Below, one piece after another: positions 52,318 to 62,356 of a DNA stretch of 64,000 bases (positions within the stretch are counted from its first letter, which is position 1; every line of letters begins with the position of its first letter). Both the position numbers and the translations under genes were made by a program. Under the pieces are notes generated by a model, which did not search any database, was not told the DNA's origin, and saw only the letters and a program-made list of their open reading frames with translations. Source of the DNA: Mesorhizobium sp. B2-7-2 (lineage in GTDB: Bacteria > Pseudomonadota > Alphaproteobacteria > Rhizobiales > Rhizobiaceae); NCBI RefSeq assembly GCF_006440775.1, contig NZ_VFTZ01000001.1, positions 186,001 through 250,000 of the forward strand. The letters are read 5' to 3'.

Positions 52318-55300
52318 TTACGCCGCCTGCACCTCAGCGGGGCGTACACCATCGATCTCCTGCGACAGCGATCTTTCGATTTCGGAGAGCTGGCGGCGCT
52401 TGTCGGCCAGTTCGTCCGAGAAGGCGAAGGTACTGCCCGCGCGTGAGCGATAGCACGCGAGCCGCCGCTCGGCCTCCGCGAGCCGGTGGCGTGCGCGCTC
52501 CTGCTCTTCCTCGAGATTGCCAAGCACATGTTCGAGCTTTGCAATCGCGCGAAACGGCGTGGTGGTCACAGGTAACTCGACTTCCGTCGTCGCGCCGGCG
52601 CGCAGCAACGTGGTGATGTAGCCATAGCTGTCCTGGCCAAAGCGCTCGCCGCAATATTGGAGTTCGAACCCACCGATCGCGGCGATGGTGCGGGTACCGG
52701 CATGCTGGAGCTGGATCAAGGTCAGGATCTCGGTCATCAGCGCGCGGCCGGCGAGCTTGCGCTCCACATATGTCGCGTTGCCCACGCTCATGCGGAACGC
52801 CTCGCCCGTCGTCGGAACCAGCCGCGCGAGGTCCTGGCCGATCTCGCCAATGCGACGTGTCGAGTGTTCGATGTCGCGCTCGGCATCGCGGATCTGCCGG
52901 CGGATGGCGAACTGATCATCCTGATGCGCCGCCCTCAGGCGTTCGAGCCGGGCGATGTCGGCCTCGAGCCCGGCCTTCTGCATCAGGCGCGGGTCGCCCG
53001 AGGCAATCGCCTTGGCCATGGCGAACTGGTTGACCTGCCCTTCGCCGAGGTCGTCGAGGCGGCGCACCGAGGTGTCGCCCGAGAGTGCAGCGGCGATGAA
53101 GCGAGCCTTGCGCTCGTTGTTCTGCCACATCTGGGCGTCCATCGAGCCTTCGGTGGCATAGGCGAAGATGTCGACGATGTGGTGCTGGTTGCCCTGCCGC
53201 AAGATGCGTCCCTCGCGCTGCTCGATTTGCGAGGGGAGCCATGGCACGTCGAGATGATGCAGCGCCTTGAGCCGGAGCTGGGCATTGACGCCGGTGCCCA
53301 TGGTGTCGGACGAGCCGATGAGAAAGCGGACCTTGCCCGCGCGGACGTCGCCGAACAGCCGCTGCTTGGCCTCCGACTTCTTGAAGTCCTGCATGAAGGC
53401 GATTTCGGCCGCCGGCACGCCCATGCGCACCAGCTCGTCGCGGATCCAACGATAGGCCGAGAAGCCCCGCGTCCGCTCAACATTGAGCGTGCCGAGATCG
53501 GAAAAGATCATCTGCGCGGCCCCAGTCAGTTCGAACGGCGTGCCGTCCGGCCGGACGTAGGCTGCGTCTGCGGTGTCGCGCCAGATACGGTAAGCGTTGG
53601 CGATGAGGTCGTTGAGCTTATTGCCCGGCTCATTGTCATTGTCCGGATCGACGAGGCGGAGGTCGATCGCGGCATGGCGGCCATCCGTGATGACCGAGAG
53701 CAGGATATCGTCGCCGGGCTCGGGTGGCGCTTCGCGCCCTTCGATCGCCTTGATCCGGGCGTCGAGGAGAGCCTGGTAGCGCTTGAACGCGTCAGATGGT
53801 TTGCAGGTCCTGATCTGACGCGTGCCGGTCGAGAGCGCCGGCACCTTGACGTAGTCGCGCAGATCCTCGGGCGTGACCACATCCGCAAAGGTGCGGAACA
53901 TGGCGATCAGCTCAGGGACATTGACGAAGGTGGCGAAGCGGGTGACCGGTTTGTATTTGCCGTTGGGCTGCAGCTCGAGTTCGGTCGTGACGTCGCCGAA
54001 GGTCGAAGCCCAGGCATCGAACTCGTGCAGGCCACGCTCGGACAAAGCCGCGTAGCCGAGGTAGCGCTGCACCGAGAACATCTCGCCCAACGTATTGGTG
54101 ATCGGTGTACCGGAGGCGAGGACGAGCGCCCTGCCCGGGTTCCTGGTCTCGATGAAGCGGGATTTCACATAGAGGTCCCAGGCGCGCTGCGAGCCGTTCG
54201 GATCGATCCCCTTCAAGCTCGACATGTTGGTCGCGAAGCTGAGCTTCCTGAACTCCTGCGCCTCGTCCACGATGATCTGGTCGATGCCGATCTCGGAGAT
54301 GGTGAGCAGGTCGTCCTTGCGGGTTACGAGGGCCTCCAGACGTTCCTTGAGGCCTTCCTTCAGCCGCTCGAGGCGCTTGCGCGACACGCGATCGCCGCTT
54401 TCGACCTTGGTGAGCAGGAACTCATAGAGCGCGAGCTCGTCCTGAATCATCTGCTGTTCGAACGAGGACGCAACGCCGATGAAGCGGAAGGCCGAATGAG
54501 TGATGATGATGGCGTCCCAATTCGCCATGGCCGCGCGGCTGAGGAAGCGGCGCCGCTTGTCCTTGGTGAAATTGGTCTCGTCGGCGACGAGGATGCGGGC
54601 CATCGGATAGAGCGCCAGGAACTCGCGCGCGGCCTGCGCCAGGCAATGTCCTGGGACGACCATCATGGCCTTGGCGATGAGACCGAGCCGTTTCTGCTCC
54701 ATGACGGCGGCCGCCATGGTCATGGTCTTGCCGGCGCCTACGGCGTGCGCGAGATATGTCGAACCGGCCGAGATGATGCGCCAGATGCCGCGCTTCTGGT
54801 GTCCATAAAGAGAAACCGCGCCTGAGGCGCCTGCAAGTTGCAGATGGTCCCCGTTGAACCTTCGCGGGGCGATGTTGTTGAACCGGTCATTATAGACCCG
54901 CGCCAGCCGGTCGGTGCGGTCGGGATCGGACCAGATCCAGTTTTGGAAGGCCGTTTTGATCTTGGTGAGTTTCTCCTTGGCCGCCTCGGTGTCGACGACA
55001 TTGAGCACGCGCCGCTCGCTGTCGCCATCCTTGATGGTGTCAAAGATCTGCGGCATGCGGCTGTTGAGCGCGTCGGTGACGAGCTCGCCGGCATGCCGGC
55101 GCTCGGTGCCCCACTCGGACGTGCCGGACGCCATGTAACCGAGCTGGCGGGCATCGACCGTCCAAGAACCGAGCTCGGGCATGTGGTGAATGCGGATCTC
55201 GGCGCCCATCGTCTCCTTGACGAAGGCGACCACATCGGCGGCCGGAATCCAGGGTGCGCCGAGACGCGCGGTGATGTCGGATGGGCCGAGATCGGCGGGC

Positions 55301-57417
55301 TGGACAGCTAGGAGGGCGCGGACGTTGCGCTCGAAGGCGGGATCGAGAGCCGCGGCGGCTTCAGCGGCCTTGAGCTTGCCGCGGACCTGGCCGGAGAGAT
55401 AGTCGTCGGCGGTCCGCCAGGCGCCGCTCTCCGGATCGCGGTAGATGGCGTCGCCCAGATCGGCGATGACCAGGTCGGGATCGACATGCGACAGCTCGGC
55501 GATCTGATCGATATCGACTAGGCCGCGCTCGTTCAGCACGACCGCGAGAGCGTCTGCTGGCGAATTGATGATCGGGGCCGCGGGCGGTGCGATCACCCGC
55601 TCGGTGAAGATCGGACCAGGCCGCGCCATGTCCGTCTCGAGGTCGTAGTCCTCGATCGAGGCCATGAGCCAGCAATCAGGATCATCGAGGAACGGCGCGA
55701 GGTTCGGGCGGCGATACGTCTCGCGCACCTCGCCGGTCTCCGGGTCCTCGCTGGTCGACACGACGGTGGTGTTGATCGGACCGAAGGCACGGACGAAGTT
55801 TGACCAGGCGATGCGCAGCTTGACCTGCGCCGCCTTCCACGGCCGATCCAGCTCCTGCGCTTTGAGGACCTCGCGCACCGCGTCGCGGATCGGGATCAGC
55901 TTGCGGATGATGCGGGCGTGCTTGTCGAGCATCCCATCGCTCGACCGGCCCTTGCGAACGGTGAGGGTCACTGGCGCGCCGTCGACCATCTGCATCAGCG
56001 CGGTGTTCGAGGCGACGAAGAAGCTACCCTCGCGGATCGAGGGACCTGCGGGGAGGTCTTCACCGAGGTGCTCGGTGTGCCCGCCTTCGAGATCGATCCT
56101 CTCGGGCTCGCCGTCATAGATGGCTTCCGGAAGAAGCGAGATGGCATCCGACAGCGCCTCTGCAAGGTCGACGCCCTGACACGGGAGGCAGGTATACGTC
56201 TCGCCAAACCGTCCCGACGTGGTCGCGTGCGTGCCGAGCACGGAATCCGGTTGCCGGGCAAGCCAGCGGTTGATGCGGATCGCGCCATCGCCGCCGTCGG
56301 CAGGACGGACCTCGTCCGTATCGAGCCACGACAGATCGCCTTCGGCCTCGCCGTGCCCACGCTTGCGGAAGAAGAGAAGGTCCACCGCCACATCGGTGCC
56401 GGCGTCGGCCCGGAAACTGCCCTCGGGAAGGCGGATGGCGGCGACCAGATCGGCGGTCTTGCCGATGTGCTCGCGCACCGAACGATCCGTCTTGTCCATG
56501 GTGCCCGAGCTGGTGACGAACGCCGCGAGACCACCGGGCTTCAACAGATCGATCGAGCGGGCGATGAAGTAATCGTGCAGGCGCAGCCCCATCGACCGAT
56601 AGACGCGATCCGAGTGGACGATACGATCCGAGAAGGGTGGGTTGCCGATGGCGAGATCGAAGTCAGCCCGCAAGTGGGTGCGGGCGAAGTCGGTATTGAG
56701 TATGCGTGCCCGGGGCTGAAGCAGCCTGGCAATTCGCGCGGTCACCGGATCGAGCTCGACGCCAGTGACGTGCACTTCGTCGCGCAGCTCTGCCGGCGTC
56801 AGGGCCACAAACAATCCCGTGCCGATACCGGGCTCGAGCACCCTGCCCCCACGCCAGCCCAGACGCACCAGGCCTGCCCACATTGCGCGGACGATGAACT
56901 CTGGCGTGAAGTGCGCATACTGCGTGCTGCGCGCGAGCGAAGCGTAGTCGGTGCTCGACACCATCTCCTCGAGCTCGGCGCCCATTGCGTGCCAGCCGGC
57001 GCGGAAATCATCGTCTCCGGGACGGCGAAACAGCGCATTGGCGAGCTCGGACGCACCAAAGCCAGTGAAGCGGATCAGCCGCGCCTGTTCCTCGCGCGTC
57101 GCCGGCCGATCGGCGCTCTCGATTTCGGCGGCGAGCCGTATCGCATCGAGATTATCGCGGGCTCGCTGCTTCCAGCTCCGGGCAAGACCGCGATCGGTCT
57201 CGAGGAAGAAGTTGTTGCCATCCAGGCCGGCCTCGGCCGCGCGGCACAGCGAGTGGACGGTTTGGAAGGCCGGCTGCGACTCCGGCACGGCGGGCGTCGT
57301 AGTCTCTTCGTTGTCGGCGCCGAAGTCGTTGCCGAAGGCGGTGATGCCGAAGCCGAGACTGGACGAGAGCGTGGTGGTGTTGAACAGATCGAGCGTGAAT
57401 GGATCGTCGTTGGACAT
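52318..57417 (-). CDS. Giant methylase-helicase fusion (1,699 aa)
   Basis: An N-terminal N6-adenine methylase-like domain (VLEPGIGTGLF, about 193-203; catalytic NPPF, about 259-262) is joined to a SNF2/strawberry-notch-type helicase: Walker A HAVGAGKTMTMAAAV near residue 894, DEAQ box IIVDEAQEFRKLS near 1049, and helicase C motifs (GSSDTMGTGVNAQ, QIEQREGRILRQGN). It ends in a coiled region. Such fusions travel with ArdC, ParB-like and Toprim genes on proteobacterial elements and phage and may protect or remodel incoming DNA. ATG 57417 (MSNDDPFTLD) is the start. Phage-defence or anti-restriction function is possible. Confidence 0.9.
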   Translation of the reverse strand: MSNDDPFTLDLFNTTTLSSSLGFGITAFGNDFGADNEETTTPAVPESQPAFQTVHSLCRAAEAGLDGNNFFLETDRGLARSWKQRARDNLDAIRLAAEIESADRPATREEQARLIRFTGFGASELANALFRRPGDDDFRAGWHAMGAELEEMVSSTDYASLARSTQYAHFTPEFIVRAMWAGLVRLGWRGGRVLEPGIGTGLFVALTPAELRDEVHVTGVELDPVTARIARLLQPRARILNTDFARTHLRADFDLAIGNPPFSDRIVHSDRVYRSMGLRLHDYFIARSIDLLKPGGLAAFVTSSGTMDKTDRSVREHIGKTADLVAAIRLPEGSFRADAGTDVAVDLLFFRKRGHGEAEGDLSWLDTDEVRPADGGDGAIRINRWLARQPDSVLGTHATTSGRFGETYTCLPCQGVDLAEALSDAISLLPEAIYDGEPERIDLEGGHTEHLGEDLPAGPSIREGSFFVASNTALMQMVDGAPVTLTVRKGRSSDGMLDKHARIIRKLIPIRDAVREVLKAQELDRPWKAAQVKLRIAWSNFVRAFGPINTTVVSTSEDPETGEVRETYRRPNLAPFLDDPDCWLMASIEDYDLETDMARPGPIFTERVIAPPAAPIINSPADALAVVLNERGLVDIDQIAELSHVDPDLVIADLGDAIYRDPESGAWRTADDYLSGQVRGKLKAAEAAAALDPAFERNVRALLAVQPADLGPSDITARLGAPWIPAADVVAFVKETMGAEIRIHHMPELGSWTVDARQLGYMASGTSEWGTERRHAGELVTDALNSRMPQIFDTIKDGDSERRVLNVVDTEAAKEKLTKIKTAFQNWIWSDPDRTDRLARVYNDRFNNIAPRRFNGDHLQLAGASGAVSLYGHQKRGIWRIISAGSTYLAHAVGAGKTMTMAAAVMEQKRLGLIAKAMMVVPGHCLAQAAREFLALYPMARILVADETNFTKDKRRRFLSRAAMANWDAIIITHSAFRFIGVASSFEQQMIQDELALYEFLLTKVESGDRVSRKRLERLKEGLKERLEALVTRKDDLLTISEIGIDQIIVDEAQEFRKLSFATNMSSLKGIDPNGSQRAWDLYVKSRFIETRNPGRALVLASGTPITNTLGEMFSVQRYLGYAALSERGLHEFDAWASTFGDVTTELELQPNGKYKPVTRFATFVNVPELIAMFRTFADVVTPEDLRDYVKVPALSTGTRQIRTCKPSDAFKRYQALLDARIKAIEGREAPPEPGDDILLSVITDGRHAAIDLRLVDPDNDNEPGNKLNDLIANAYRIWRDTADAAYVRPDGTPFELTGAAQMIFSDLGTLNVERTRGFSAYRWIRDELVRMGVPAAEIAFMQDFKKSEAKQRLFGDVRAGKVRFLIGSSDTMGTGVNAQLRLKALHHLDVPWLPSQIEQREGRILRQGNQHHIVDIFAYATEGSMDAQMWQNNERKARFIAAALSGDTSVRRLDDLGEGQVNQFAMAKAIASGDPRLMQKAGLEADIARLERLRAAHQDDQFAIRRQIRDAERDIEHSTRRIGEIGQDLARLVPTTGEAFRMSVGNATYVERKLAGRALMTEILTLIQLQHAGTRTIAAIGGFELQYCGERFGQDSYGYITTLLRAGATTEVELPVTTTPFRAIAKLEHVLGNLEEEQERARHRLAEAERRLACYRSRAGSTFAFSDELADKRRQLSEIERSLSQEIDGVRPAEVQAA

Positions 57418-57500
57418 CTGGAGAAATCCTCGTCTTGAAGGCGCGCGCAAACCCCCGGCCGGGCGGGTCGGCCAGGCGATCGATGTCGCGGCTTGGGAAG

Positions 57501-57685
57501 TCAGCGGGTGATCAGCGAGAGCGCGATTTCGGTCTCGGTGAGTTCGACGTTGAGGTGAGTAGTCCGCAGGTTGCGGTCGAACAGCGGAAGCAGACGCTCG
57601 GCCTCGATGAACTCGATGCCGTCATCGGCATCTGCCGGCGATCGGCGACGCCGAAGTAGATCTTGCGGATGAAGGATTGGGTCAT
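57501..57685 (-). pseudogene. Small gene split by one frameshift
   Basis: MTQSFIRKIYFGVADRRQMP begins at 57685, overlapping the Toprim stop (ATGA) and preceded by GGAG. The next frame carries DDGIEFIEAERLLPLFDRNL then NVELTETEIALSLITR and a proper stop at 57501. The two parts read as one about 60-residue protein if one base is skipped near 57627. A sequencing error, real mutation or frameshifting are all possible. It lies between the Toprim and methylase-helicase genes. Confidence 0.55.
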
Positions 57686-58776
57686 GGGAGGCTCCTGGCC
57701 TTGTGCGGAGCCGGAGTGCGGTTCATCCCCTGTGGATCACCATCTTCTTCGGCTCTTCCGGACCCTCCCCCCGCGGCCGCCTCTCCGCCCGGGCGGGTCA
57801 AGGGCCGGCGCGAGCCGGGCGAAGCTTCACCCTTGAGGCGACCGGCGGGCATGCGGCAGCTTCCTCCTTCCTCCTCTCCTGCTTCCGCTTTCATTCTCAG
57901 ATCGGCGTTCCAATCATCCGCTATAGGTCGAAGGCGATCACTGCCGCACTCAGCTTCCTCCCCCAGTCCGAGCAGGCGGTCGGCATAGACCTCGCCCTGC
58001 TTGTTGTTGTCGGTAGCCGCGACGAGCTCAATACCCGGCTTGGCGGCAAGCGCGCGGAGCGCCGCATCGGTTGCCGGCGACCAGCCGCCACCGGTGCTGA
58101 GATAGAGCGTGTCGGCGCTGAAACCCTCAAGCGCGGCAAGGCTCATGGCGTCGATCGCGGCTTCGGTCACGCAAAGGCGCAACGCATCGGGACTTCCGAG
58201 GTGGAACAGCACCTTGGCGCCGCCGGTGGCAAAGCCGCGCCAGTCCGGTCCGCGTTCTTCCCAACCGGCAACGGTGCCGTTGGTGTGGACATGGGCAGCC
58301 CACATCGAGCCGTGCGGGCCTTCGCGCAGAACGCCGGCGCTGATTGCGGCACGGACGATGCGATCGGGAAGATGCCGGCCCTCGGTGAGATAGCGCCAAG
58401 TCGCCGATCCGCGCCATGGCCTGCGCCGTGCGTGCCAGCGCTCCGGTATCGACAGGACAGGCTCCCGCTGGCGGGACACCCGCTGCCAGACAGGCTCGGA
58501 CGGCACGAACCCGACGAGGCTGGCGACGTCGTTCATGGCTTCGACGAACGGCACCTTCTCAAGATGTTCGACCAGGCGAAAGACATCGCCTTTGTCGTCG
58601 CCAAGCGGGTCGAACCAGCCCTTGCCGTCATGGATGACGATGATGATCGACGCCTCACGGCGATATTTCATCGCCTTGCGCGTGCTCTGCTTGATGTCGA
58701 GGGCGAATCCCGCGCGCTCCAGCACCGCAGCGCAGGGTACCTTGTCCTTCAGCCCTTCAATTTCTGCTTTTTCCAT
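57682..58776 (-). CDS. DUF3991/Toprim-domain protein (364 aa)
   Basis: MEKAEIEGLKDKVPCAAVLE, then AGFALDIKQSTRKAMKYRRE is a CHC2-like start without clear zinc cysteines. GKGWFDPLGDDKGDVFRLVE is the DUF3991 core, and the C-terminal Toprim part has LCVTEAAIDAMSLAAL and VAATDNNKQGEVYADRL (Glu and Asp metal-binding residues). It may act as a primase- or nuclease-like accessory in element maintenance. ATG 58776 was chosen from the conserved opening; the open frame to 59121 is not supported. Confidence 0.85.
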   Translation of the reverse strand: MEKAEIEGLKDKVPCAAVLERAGFALDIKQSTRKAMKYRREASIIIVIHDGKGWFDPLGDDKGDVFRLVEHLEKVPFVEAMNDVASLVGFVPSEPVWQRVSRQREPVLSIPERWHARRRPWRGSATWRYLTEGRHLPDRIVRAAISAGVLREGPHGSMWAAHVHTNGTVAGWEERGPDWRGFATGGAKVLFHLGSPDALRLCVTEAAIDAMSLAALEGFSADTLYLSTGGGWSPATDAALRALAAKPGIELVAATDNNKQGEVYADRLLGLGEEAECGSDRLRPIADDWNADLRMKAEAGEEEGGSCRMPAGRLKGEASPGSRRPLTRPGGEAAAGGGSGRAEEDGDPQGMNRTPAPHKARSLP

Positions 58777-59886
58777 TTCGCCCGCGCACCTGTGCAGCGC
58801 CTCCCTTCTATTCGGTTCTCGCCCAAGCAATTGGGCAGGAACAGGAGGCCGCGAAGAGCAAGGCGGGCAAGGGCGCGGCATGCAAGGCAGTGATTGTGGC
58901 GTGTTGCGCCGCGGCGCAGCTTCCCTTGCCGGCCTTGGCGCGCAAGCGGCACGGTGCGCCGCCGCCGCTCTCGGTGACACTCTGCTTCCGCGACGTCTGC
59001 ACGCACCGGGCCTTTGCTCCTCTCTTTCCCTCATCAATCCGTCGCTCAAAACTCCGCCCTTCTCGGCCTCTCCATCGGGAGAGCCCACTGCTCGCCCGAC
59101 CAATGTGAAAAGGGCGTACAAAGTGGAGGCACCGAAATGTCCGTAAGCGCAAACAGGTCAGTTCGGTGCCGGAGCAGGTTCGTGGCCCTGAGACCGGTTC
59201 AACAGGGCGGCCGAAGGAGCATCAGCATAGCGCCGCCGTAAGGCGGGATGCGGGACCGACAGCCCCCGGCGAAGGGCGCCATATGAGACGACCAGTCCGG
59301 TTCTGCAACACTGGGCTCGATGTGATTGATACCAAATGAAATCACGCGAGAAATGCCGCGGAATCGTGCGTCAATAAGCCAATTTCTGGATGCTGAGGGC
59401 GCCGGCAGGCCGCCAGGTGTCCATAGCATGCTAGCGGGGACTGACACTTCCGACTTCGCTGCAAGGGGTGAGTGGTTGAGGCTGGCGTATTTGGCTTAGA
59501 TCCTGCCAGAACGACTGCTTTTTGTCGTTTATCGTCTCGCCAGCAGGACGCACCGCTTGCAGTGGCCGCACCCAAATCCGGGAGATCCACCCGATCGGGA
59601 TCAGGAGTGAAGGCATGGTTATCGATGTGGAAAACAGAACCTGGTCATCGGCTCTCGCCCATTGGACAGACCCCAACGTTGCCGAGCCCCATTGTTGGTT
59701 CTAGAAACCGTTCTGCCTTCGCAACTAGCGACAGCAGAGGCCAATCACGGTTCCATACCTTCCAATCGCCGAGCCCGACGCTCCTTCGGGCTCGGAATCC
59801 AGTCCTATGGGGACACGGCACGGTCCTGCTTCCTTGATGCTTTGCCTTCCCTTAAAATCCCTATCGGACAAGAGAGGAGTTCCGCC
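58777..59886. other. Long non-coding interval
   Basis: Eleven hundred bases upstream of the Toprim gene and before the DUF6494 gene. Overlapping short frames exist on both strands, but none has a supported start and a recognisable pattern. It probably marks the edge of the element's maintenance block. Confidence 0.5.
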
Positions 59887-60078
59887 GTGAGCGAAGATGC
59901 CTTCAACATGTCGATCCGCAAGTTCCTGAAGGAAGTCGGCGTCACCTCCCAGCGCAAGATCGAGGAGACGGTGCGCGAAGGGCAAATCGGCGGCAAGAAG
60001 TTGAAGGTCCGCATGACTCTGACGGCGGAAGGCACTGGCCTCACCCACGAGGTGGACGGCGAGATCGAACTTCCATGA
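59887..60078 (+). CDS. DUF6494 protein (63 aa)
   Basis: MSEDAFNMSIRKFLKEVGVT, then SQRKIEETVREGQIGGKKLK and VRMTLTAEGTGLTHEVDGEI is the complete DUF6494 family sequence, common in alphaproteobacteria and of unknown function. A GTG start at 59887 follows GAGAGGAG. The larger open frame starting at 59662 is not supported. Confidence 0.85.
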   Translation: MSEDAFNMSIRKFLKEVGVTSQRKIEETVREGQIGGKKLKVRMTLTAEGTGLTHEVDGEIELP

Positions 60079-60261
60079 GAGCGGCGAAGTCGTCCGGCCG
60101 AACAGACAGCGTTTGCAGCGGCGCGGCCTCCATCAGTCAACCCCGGTTCTATGGGATAGGAAGAGGGGCGGCCGAGGTCCCATATACGCGTCTGACGCGG
60201 CGTTTCGCTCCGGCACGTATTCATCGCAAGCCGCGCCTGACGAGGAGCCCTTTCGCACGCC

Positions 60262-60558
60262 TCACAAGAGGTTGGCGTTGCTGATCTTTGGCCCAGTCAT
60301 CCACGACGGCGCTGTGGGCACGTCCTCGATCACGCCAACCTTGCGGGCCCAAGTCGTAAAGGCCTTGCGCGCGGCCTCGACTGGTTTGCGACCGTCATAA
60401 GCCGAGTAGCACGCTTCGCAGGCCGCCGCGTGAAGCAGGCCACGTCTCTCCACAGGCCATTCTTCCAAAAACTCAATGGCATCCATCACGCAGTCGATCT
60501 TTTGGATGTAGCCATTCTCCCCTACGAAAACCGGCTGCTTGAAAGCATCACCGTCCAT
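60262..60558 (-). CDS. DUF982 protein (98 aa)
   Basis: VFVGENGYIQKIDCVMDAIE, then FLEEWPVERRGLLHAAACEA and ARKAFTTWARKVGVIEDVP follow the DUF982 pattern, a small family nearly restricted to rhizobia and often present in many copies. GAAGGAGG precedes ATG 60558. Its function is unknown. No partner gene is within reach. Confidence 0.82.
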   Translation of the reverse strand: MDGDAFKQPVFVGENGYIQKIDCVMDAIEFLEEWPVERRGLLHAAACEACYSAYDGRKPVEAARKAFTTWARKVGVIEDVPTAPSWMTGPKISNANLL

Positions 60559-60756
60559 AGTGACCTCCTTCAACAACTGACCCCTTTGGTCGTTTCCGCA
60601 GATGCACCGGTGATATTCGAACACCTGCACGCCCCGCTGGAGACCAAGAGAAAAGATTGGAAGGAGCTCTTTTCGGTTCAAGAGGAGTCCGAGAGACCTC
60701 ACCAGCAGCACCTGAATGCCGGTGAGCATCTATAGCAGGCCCTGCTATCCCGGTTG

Positions 60757-61392
60757 CTACGAGCGAACGACCAGCGGCACCAGGCCCTCGTGCCGTTCGC
60801 CGAGATAGCAGACGATCCGGTCGCCGACGCGCTGGAAATTGAGGTCGACCTTCGCCTCGCCCACGGTTAAGTGCCGGATGACGATGTTGTCGATGCCTAT
60901 CGGCAACCGTGGGCGTTCGACATTGATCTCGCGCTTCCAACCATCGATGCGGATCCCCAGGCAGGCCTGCAGCATCATAAACGCGGAACCGGCCGACCAT
61001 GCCTGCGGCAGACAGGCGACGGGATAGGCGATCGGCGCATCCCCGATCGCCCGCGTATCGATTTCCATCGCGGCTTCCGGCCCCTTTTCGGGTGAGATGC
61101 GGCCGAGGAACGCGAGGAGCAGCACGTCGAATTCGTCCGCCCGTCTGCGGACCTGTTCAAGCATCATCACGTGGTAAGGAATCGGATTCCTTGCTTTGGG
61201 ATTGAAGCGAAGCGCAACGTCGCAACATGCCACCAGTTCGGCCGAAGTACGTGAATCGCCGCTGGCGAACAGCGTCACGTCATGGCCCCTTCGAACCAGC
61301 TCTTCCGTTAAATATGAAACGATGCGCTCGGTCCCGCCATAGAGCTTGGGTGGCACGGACTCAGTCAGGGGGGCGATCTGGTCAATCTTCAT
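60757..61392 (-). CDS. Chimeric gene: glycosyltransferase 4 start fused to debranching-enzyme end (211 aa)
   Basis: Residues 1-95 are the N-terminus of a GT4 glycosyltransferase (PLTESVPPKLYGGTERIVSY, VRRGHDVTLFASGDSRTSAE). LAFLGRISPEKG (about 93-104) is the beginning of its second domain, about 100 residues too early. From about residue 112 it is the end of an amylo-alpha-1,6-glucosidase (AYPVACLPQAWSAGSAFMML, DNIVIRHLTVGEAKVDLNFQ). Two in-frame deletions thus joined two genes that commonly lie side by side. The product cannot have either full activity. The frame remains open, so it may be a young deletion relic or expressed. Confidence 0.72.
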   Translation of the reverse strand: MKIDQIAPLTESVPPKLYGGTERIVSYLTEELVRRGHDVTLFASGDSRTSAELVACCDVALRFNPKARNPIPYHVMMLEQVRRRADEFDVLLLAFLGRISPEKGPEAAMEIDTRAIGDAPIAYPVACLPQAWSAGSAFMMLQACLGIRIDGWKREINVERPRLPIGIDNIVIRHLTVGEAKVDLNFQRVGDRIVCYLGERHEGLVPLVVRS

Positions 61393-61818
61393 ATGCGGGA
61401 ATCCTGGAACGAAAGCAGGCCTTCGACCAACCGGCTCGGGAGCGGTTAGTCCTTCTCCCGCGTTGTCGCGAACTTTCGAACTGCTAATTTGTTCCCAGTA
61501 TCAATTACTTCGCCGTGGCATTACACAAATTGGGAAAGGGCGCGCCACATGGCCATAAACTGCCGGACGGGCAAGCCCGATAGCTAGCATGGCGGCAATC
61601 GAGGCGATGGTGATGCAGTGCGGCTTCAGTTCGAAGCTCTAAGCGCCCTGCTTTCAGGCGCGTGATTGTTCCGGGCCAAATCCCAGGAGCCGCGCAACTT
61701 CCCGCGAACTCGAGAATGGCCCTACGGGAGATCTTTCATCATCTGGCGACAAGGTCTTGGCGAAGGGCTTAAGCCCCGCTTCTTAAGCTTCTGTTTCCTT
61801 TCGATCGATAGGTTCGGC
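61393..61818. other. Intergenic interval
   Basis: More than 400 bases between divergently oriented genes; no ribosome-binding site plus credible frame was seen. Confidence 0.5.
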
Positions 61819-62076
61819 ATGGAACGTTTGCGGGTCATCCGGTCCATGTCGGTGCATGCCTTCCCAATTAGTCGAGAACTTCCCGCCATTCGAATCGTGG
61901 CGAACGCAATTGCTCGCCTTCCGAGTGACGAGGCGGCTACGCTCTGGCGGGAAACTGCTACGCATCTGCTTTCGGTCGCGACCGAACGCGGCCAGGACGC
62001 CAACGATGCGCGCGCTGAGGTCCGTCGCTTCTTCGAGGCTGTTCGGGAGGCCTTGCTCTGCAGCGCGCCCGCCTAG
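61819..62076 (+). CDS. DUF6074 protein (85 aa)
   Basis: VIRSMSVHAFPISRELPAIR, then IVANAIARLPSDEAATLWRE and ARAEVRRFFEAVREALL give the DUF6074 pattern (short helical protein, rhizobial, unknown function). The start could be ATG 61819 or a later ATG at 61846. It stands alone. Confidence 0.75.
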   Translation: MERLRVIRSMSVHAFPISRELPAIRIVANAIARLPSDEAATLWRETATHLLSVATERGQDANDARAEVRRFFEAVREALLCSAPA

Positions 62077-62120
62077 TCTAGTTGCAGCTTCGCCGGGCCG
62101 GCGACCCGACAACAGGCCTG

Positions 62121-62340
62121 ACTTACGCGATCGCACCGCACAGCTCGTCGAGCATCAGATTGCCGTTATTGGCCGTCCACTGGCGCACGAAGTCGGCGTG
62201 AGCGGCCAGCTTGCCGCCGCCAGTGATTGCCGGAGCGGGTCAAGCGAACCCCTCTCGGCGCGCAGCTTCATCAGATCGTTCACGAACTTCGGCGAAACCC
62301 CGGAAATGACGCGACGCCTCTCGGTTTCAAAGATGGGATG
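62121..62340 (-). mobile_element. IS630-family transposase remnant
   Basis: RRRVISGVSPKFVNDLMKLR, then ERGSLDPL, continues in the next frame as GGKLAAHADFVRQWTANNGN and LMLDELCGAIA. This is the N-terminal HTH and linker of an IS630-type transposase, here frameshifted and without the DDE domain or inverted repeats. Confidence 0.68.
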
Positions 62341-62356
62341 TATCGACGAGCACCAA

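Noticed and set aside
52657..54825. A 722-codon plus-strand open frame and several others (55918-57438, 50956-52167, 22271-23812) over minus-strand genes
   Set aside because: All are antisense shadows of clearly recognisable genes and lack starts with ribosome-binding sites.
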